From Leisingera aquaemixtae (GTDB taxonomy: Bacteria; Pseudomonadota; Alphaproteobacteria; Rhodobacterales; Rhodobacteraceae), in contig NZ_CYSR01000036.1 in assembly GCF_001458395.1 (NCBI RefSeq), positions 1-64,000 of the forward strand: a stretch of 64,000 nt of DNA, given 5' to 3'. The position numbers and the translations under genes are program-made. Positions within the stretch are counted from its first letter, which is position 1; the number at the start of each line of letters is the position of its first letter. Positions 60,747-64,000 of the stretch are shown here, piece by piece. Under the pieces are notes generated by a model. That model was given only the letters and a program-made list of their open reading frames with translations, was not told the origin of the DNA and ran no database searches.

Positions 60747-61310
60747 ATGCACGCACTAGTCTCCATTCACGACGCCGTTTTCCGCCAGGTTGAAAGGGCC
60801 GGCAACTGGCTGCTGCCGCTTGCGGCGCGCTTTGTCTTCGCCTCAACGCTGCTGCTCTATTTCTGGAATTCCGGCCTGACCAAGCTGGGCGACGGCATCT
60901 TCGGCCTGTTCAGCCCCTCAATCGGCGCCTACAGCCAGATTTTCCCAAAGCAGCTGGAGGCGGCAGGCTATGACGTGGACCAGCTGGGTGTCTTTCACTG
61001 GGCTGTGGCCCTGGCAGGCACCTACGCCGAGTTCATCCTGCCTCTGCTGATCGTGATCGGGCTTCTGACCCGGCTGGCCTCGCTGGGCATGATCGGCTTT
61101 GTGGCCGTGCAGTCGCTGACCGACATCTATGGCCACGGGGCCACCGATGACAAAACCCTTGGCGCGCTGTTTGACCGTTTCCCCGATGCGGTAATCCTCG
61201 ATCAGCGGCTGCTCTGGATCTTTCTGCTGTCCGTCCTGGTGGTCAAGGGCGCGGGCGCCCTGTCCGTGGACACCCTGCTGCGGCACCGGATGCAACCTGC
61301 CATCGCCTGA
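60747..61310 (+). CDS. DoxX-family membrane protein of the bufferin operon
   Basis: A 187-residue protein with four hydrophobic helices (about residues 22-45, 82-102, 108-125 and 145-165). FVFASTLLLYFWNSGLTKL and YAEFILPLLIVIGLLTRLASL are DoxX-like. DoxX proteins often accompany DUF692/DUF2063 genes, possibly as a quinone-linked or redox membrane partner. It starts four bases after bufC and is the last gene before a bidirectional terminator. Confidence 0.87.
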   Translation: MHALVSIHDAVFRQVERAGNWLLPLAARFVFASTLLLYFWNSGLTKLGDGIFGLFSPSIGAYSQIFPKQLEAAGYDVDQLGVFHWAVALAGTYAEFILPLLIVIGLLTRLASLGMIGFVAVQSLTDIYGHGATDDKTLGALFDRFPDAVILDQRLLWIFLLSVLVVKGAGALSVDTLLRHRMQPAIA

Positions 61311-61327
61311 CGCTCTGGCGCAGAAAC

Positions 61328-61364
61328 AAAAAAGGCGCCCTGCCCCCGGCAGCGGCGCCTTTTT
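61328..61364. terminator. Bidirectional terminator after the bufferin operon
   Basis: Perfect 11-bp stem AAAAAGGCGCC (61329-61339) with GGCGCCTTTTT (61354-61364), enclosing a small CTGCC/GGCAG inner hairpin; A and T tracts serve both strands. Confidence 0.92.
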
Positions 61365-61380
61365 CGTTTCCCGGCAAGCC

Positions 61381-61755
61381 TCAGAAATGCGCCTTGGGCT
61401 CATCCGGCTGGCCCGCGGCCAGCGCCATCAGCCCGGCAGTGGCGGCAAAGCTGATCGGGAAAATGGTAAAGACATTAAAGCCGAAGCCCGCGTACATCCC
61501 GGCCGCAGACCCCAGCAGCAGCACGCCGCCCCACAGGGCCCGCGCCCGCGCCATCGCACCGCCGGCAATCGCCAGCAGCGGCGACAGCACCGCCAGCAGG
61601 CGCAGCTGCTGCACGTTGCCGACCTGCTCCGCCAGCCCTTCGATCTCGCCGAAATGCTCGACAGCGGCGGTATAGCCGTAGCCGAAAAAACCCACAATCA
61701 TGCCGAAAATCCCGGCGGTAATCCCCAGAACCAGGGCTGCGTTGCGCATCGTCAA
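61381..61755 (-). CDS. Small membrane protein, DUF4064-like
   Basis: A 124-residue protein with four hydrophobic helices (about 7-29, 48-66, 72-90, 95-115) joined by short loops. The spacing and the first helix (LVLGITAGIFGMIVGFFGYG) resemble DUF4064-type proteins. Function unknown. It converges with the bufferin operon and shares its terminator, but belongs to the minus-strand group. Confidence 0.65.
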   Translation of the reverse strand: MTMRNAALVLGITAGIFGMIVGFFGYGYTAAVEHFGEIEGLAEQVGNVQQLRLLAVLSPLLAIAGGAMARARALWGGVLLLGSAAGMYAGFGFNVFTIFPISFAATAGLMALAAGQPDEPKAHF

Positions 61756-61791
61756 TCTCCCGAAAACTGCCGCACCGACATAATCAGCCGG

Positions 61792-62109
61792 TCACGCGGC
61801 ACCAAGGGCCGCCTTCGTGTTCTGATCCCAACCCAGGAATAATTCCCCGTCACGCTCGATCAGCGGCCGCTTCATCAGTGCCGGATGCGCCCGCAGCAGA
61901 TCCAGCGGCTCACCGGCGCGCTCTTCTTCGCTCAGGCCGCGCCAGGTGGTTGACCGCGTGTTGACCAGCTTGGCCCCGAATTGCGCATAAGCCGCCTCCA
62001 GCAGACCGTCCGGCATTCCGTCTGCCCGGATATCGGACAAAGTCGAATCAGGAAGCTGTTTCAACGCCTTGCGGCACGTATCGCAGGTCTTCAGCCCGTA
62101 GATTTTCAT
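61792..62109 (-). CDS. ArsC/Spx/YffB-family thioredoxin-like protein
   Basis: A 105-residue protein with the ArsC/Spx fold. MKIYGLKTCDTCRKALKQL carries a CxxC (Cys9, Cys12), and KRPLIERDGELFLGWD is the conserved RPL-type segment. The two-Cys and no arsenical-resistance neighbours suggest a YffB/Spx-like reductase of unknown substrate. ATG 62109 is preferred because the fold begins there. Confidence 0.88.
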   Translation of the reverse strand: MKIYGLKTCDTCRKALKQLPDSTLSDIRADGMPDGLLEAAYAQFGAKLVNTRSTTWRGLSEEERAGEPLDLLRAHPALMKRPLIERDGELFLGWDQNTKAALGAA

Positions 62110-62298
62110 ACATCCCCCTATGTCCCGCGCCGCGGCGAGCACAATTTATGGTAGAATTCACCGGTTTTTCTTGATTTTCGCCCGGCCCGTGTAACACTCA
62201 AGGTTGTCCGGCTTCCCCCGCGGAATTTTGGCAGGGTGCGGGCCGGATGCCCTGGGCAGCCCCCATGGCGGAGTGCAAAGTAGAAGGAGACACGGGAA

Positions 62299-62505
62299 AT
62301 GCCAAGCGGCACCGTGAAGTGGTTCAACACCACCAAAGGGTACGGGTTTATTGAACCCGATGAAGGCGGCAAGGATGTGTTTGTGCACATTTCAGCGGTA
62401 GAGCGGTCGGGCATGACCGGCCTCGCCGACAATATGAAAATCGGCTACGAGCTGTCCGAAGGCCGCGACGGCCGGAAAATGGCTGCGGAGCTTAAGGCGC
62501 TTTAA
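62299..62505 (+). CDS. Cold-shock protein (CspA family)
   Basis: A 68-residue single cold-shock domain. The RNA-binding motifs KGYGFIEPD and DVFVHISAVE are RNP1 and RNP2. It binds single-stranded nucleic acids and melts RNA structure in the cold. A 5' leader of up to about 190 bases between the start codon and the divergent ArsC-like gene could hold a thermosensor, as in other csp genes. AGAAGGAG precedes the ATG. Confidence 0.97.
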   Translation: MPSGTVKWFNTTKGYGFIEPDEGGKDVFVHISAVERSGMTGLADNMKIGYELSEGRDGRKMAAELKAL

Positions 62506-62575
62506 TCAACTGATGATGCACTGCGCCCGGACTTGGGCTGGGCGCAGGCACTGACGGGCCGGGGATCTTGCCCCG

Positions 62576-63055
62576 TCACGCCCGCCGCAGATATTCAACC
62601 ATCACGCAGGCCGGGTCGCTGTCCCGCAGGACCGTTTCACCGGCCTTGACCCATTTGTCCGGCTCGAACGCCGGAAAATAGGCGTCAGCATCTGCAATGG
62701 TCAGATCCACCTCAGTAATCAGCAGCCGGTCCGCCATGCCCAGCATGCCGCGGTAAATCCCTTCGCCGCCAATGCCGTAGACGCGCCTGTACCCCTGCGC
62801 AGGGGCTTCCGCCACCGCCGCCTCGATTGACGGCAGCACGATGTCTGCCGCCTCGGGGTTTGAAGACACCACCAGGTTCAGCCGGTTTTTCAACGGCTTC
62901 ACCGGCAGGCTGTCCCAGGTCCTGCGGCCCATGATGATGGCGCCGCCCAATGTCTCGCGCTGGAACGCCTTCAGATCCTCGGGCGCAAACCAGGGGATAT
63001 CGTTGTCCTTGCCAATGGCCCCGTTGCGCGCCCGCGCAGCGATCAGGGTGATCAT
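62576..63055 (-). CDS. folA: Dihydrofolate reductase
   Basis: A 159-residue DHFR. ITLIAARARNGAIGKDNDIPW starts the fold with the Met20-type loop, followed by APEDLKAFQRETLGG, IIMGRRTWDSLP, VVSSNPEA, and YGIGGEGIYRGML. It recycles dihydrofolate formed by thymidylate synthase, whose gene should lie upstream in the same operon but is truncated here. ATG 63055 replaces the longer reading frame. Confidence 0.96.
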   Translation of the reverse strand: MITLIAARARNGAIGKDNDIPWFAPEDLKAFQRETLGGAIIMGRRTWDSLPVKPLKNRLNLVVSSNPEAADIVLPSIEAAVAEAPAQGYRRVYGIGGEGIYRGMLGMADRLLITEVDLTIADADAYFPAFEPDKWVKAGETVLRDSDPACVMVEYLRRA

Positions 63056-63074
63056 GGGTAAACTTCCTTTGAGA

Positions 63075-63371
63075 TCAGACCGCGACCGGCGCCTTGATCG
63101 CCGGATCAGGGTCATAGTTCAGGATCTCGAAATCCTCGTATTTGAAATCGAAGATCGAGCTGCCCTGCCGCTTGATCCGCAGCTGCGGCAGCGGCTTGGG
63201 CGTGCGCGACAGTTGCAGCCGCACCTGCTCCACGTGGTTGGAATAGATATGCGCATCGCCCATCTTATGGACAAAATCCCCCGCCTCATAGCCGGTCACA
63301 TGCGCCAGCATCGCCAGCAGCAGCGCGTAGGAGGCGATGTTGAACGGTTTTCCGGTCACCCGCAATTTCAC
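63075..63371 (-). pseudogene. thyA: Thymidylate synthase, C-terminal fragment only
   Basis: About 95 residues match the last third of Thy[72 protein letters not shown] (split). The upstream region, including the catalytic PxCH cysteine and the dUMP site, is missing, and no N-terminal thyA is found on either strand within the window. A GTG codon (63371-63369) with AGGAGG nine bases upstream could start a 98-residue peptide [10 protein letters not shown]..., but it would be inactive. Normally folA and thyA form one operon; here the host must rely on ThyX or another copy. Confidence 0.85.
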
Positions 63372-63527
63372 TATTATCGCCCTCCTATCGACCAGGCTGC
63401 GTTTCGAATCGGTTTCACGCCCAATGTGTATCGGTGGCTTAGATCTCCAAGCCCTCCTACCCATTTGAAAGACAGTTTATCCCTTTCCAAAGCAGAAAAA
63501 AGTGCCGCGCGGCTTGATAGCCTCCGG

Positions 63528-63605
63528 GGGGCCAGCAGTGCAAGCGCGTCGGGCGCGGAGCCCTCAAATAGCTCAAGCGCCCGACGCGCTTGCACTGCTG
63601 GCCCC
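63528..63605. repeat. Large perfect palindrome (29-bp arms, 20-bp centre)
   Basis: Bases 63528-63556 are the exact reverse complement of 63577-63605. The centre (63557-63576) holds a minor GAGC...GCTC pairing. The size and perfection exceed any intrinsic terminator in the window, and no T tract follows on either side. Possible origins: MITE-like element, a recombination or excision site, or a strong terminator/insulator. Confidence 0.9.
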
Positions 63606-63708
63606 TGTCGATTTGCTTGGCACCATGTTCAGTTACACTGAAGTTAAATCAAGGTCAGTCTTACACTAACAAGCAACCCAACCCAGTCAGATCAGCCCCA
63701 GCATACAG

Positions 63709-63963
63709 TCAATCGTCACAATTGATATTCTTCGTTGCACGCATCAACCTATCGACGACATCATCAGCGCCTTGATAGCCAACTTTAAGTCCGTCCAGGC
63801 CAACGGAGACGTGAAGAATTGCAGGCGCAGGAGCCGTCTTCGCTTCCTGGGCATACCAACTCTCAAAATCTTTGACGTGGCGATCAGAGCCCTGCGCAAT
63901 CAGCGCTGCCAGGATGCAATCATGCAGTTTTTGCCAAGACTGCAGCACCGTTTCGTCACTCAT
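63709..63963 (-). CDS. Hypothetical protein near the island edge
   Basis: An 84-residue, acidic, soluble protein (MSDETVLQSWQKLHDCILAA at the N-terminus, C-terminal SVGLDGLKVGYQGADDVVDR). No family was recognised. A GGGAAAG ribosome-site-like sequence precedes the ATG at 63963. Its codon use is less GC-biased than that of the core genes, fitting foreign origin. Confidence 0.5.
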   Translation of the reverse strand: MSDETVLQSWQKLHDCILAALIAQGSDRHVKDFESWYAQEAKTAPAPAILHVSVGLDGLKVGYQGADDVVDRLMRATKNINCDD

Positions 63964-64000
63964 ATCACTTTCCCGGTTCAAATGCCGTAGCACGTCACCG

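Larger units (their letters stand above)
63372..64000. other. Lower-GC segment of foreign appearance beyond the thyA breakpoint
   Basis: From about 63365 on, ThyA similarity stops. Counted by eye, 63661-63780 is 47-48% G+C, against about 70% in thrS around 57301-57360. The segment contains a 29-bp-arm palindrome, a 9-bp direct repeat GCCCTCCTA (63379-63387 and 63451-63459), and one small gene. No integrase, transposase or tRNA remnant is seen; the rest of the element is presumably beyond base 64000. Confidence 0.7.

Noticed and set aside
63365-63480. Self-splicing intron interrupting thyA (as in phage thymidylate synthase genes)
   Set aside because: No group II domain V-like hairpin is seen next to the break, and a GTG with its own ribosome site begins the remnant; a 5' exon is not visible in the window, so truncation is simpler. 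Sequence past 64000 could change this.

Overview
The window is a chromosomal segment of a high-GC alphaproteobacterium, most likely a member of the Roseobacter group (Rhodobacteraceae, Leisingera/Phaeobacter/Ruegeria-like). The signs are a MetR-metF pair, a PutR-type Lrp regulator divergent from a PutA without a DNA-binding domain, a PhaR/PhaP/PhaC/PhaZ polyester locus, small Rhodobacterales-type hypothetical proteins, and many overlapping ATGA gene junctions. Most of it is core and metabolic gene content. There is no CRISPR array, no recognisable transposase and no phage module.

Layout. 1-6032: glyA 3' end, a DUF817 membrane protein, an alpha/beta hydrolase, and a sterol-desaturase/class II aldolase pair divergent from a GcvA-like LysR regulator. 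6242-8484: compact queC-queD-queE-queF operon (queuosine precursor). 8698-10018: persulfide-dioxygenase-like metallo-hydrolase plus rhodanese. 10200-11990: an odd pair, a GNAT/autoinducer-synthase-like protein convergent with an HTH protein, next to tRNA-Leu(TAA). 12095-20322: TPR protein, putR/putA, rhomboid protease, GFA protein, inositol monophosphatase, NADP-dependent oxidoreductase. 20420-23449: metR/metF, thioesterase, DUF2867. 23538-28631 (mostly minus strand): DUF2235 hydrolase, a lone molybdenum hydroxylase large subunit, a PLP ornithine-type decarboxylase, and a divergent Lrp regulator. 28999-34268: valS, DUF1330, two tandem TerB-like proteins and a PhnD-like protein. 34403-42791: polar amino acid/amine ABC transporter followed by glutamine synthetase-like, GATase, glutamine synthetase-like and FAD oxidase genes, i.e. 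a gamma-glutamylation route for amines. 42934-45001: DegT aminotransferase and two small membrane proteins. 45111-52503: polyhydroxyalkanoate locus with a nucleotidyl cyclase-TPR gene inside it. 52508-58530: DUF6151, hydrolases, VOC protein, DUF4105 protein, thrS. 58762-61310: a four-gene bufferin-type RiPP operon (DUF2282 precursor, DUF692 MNIO enzyme, DUF2063 partner, DoxX). 61381-63055: membrane protein, ArsC/Spx-like, cold-shock protein, folA. 63075-64000: only the C-terminal third of thyA remains; homology stops abruptly and the sequence becomes AT-richer, with a perfect 29-bp-arm palindrome, which looks like the edge of an acquired segment.

The most interesting items are the bufferin operon, the truncated thyA with its boundary palindrome, the GNAT/HTH pair with an operator-like palindrome, the TerB-TerB-PhnD unit, and a self-contained PhaR regulon with three matches to the PhaR box in two promoter regions. 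All calls rest on reading the translated sequence by eye. No database search was run.
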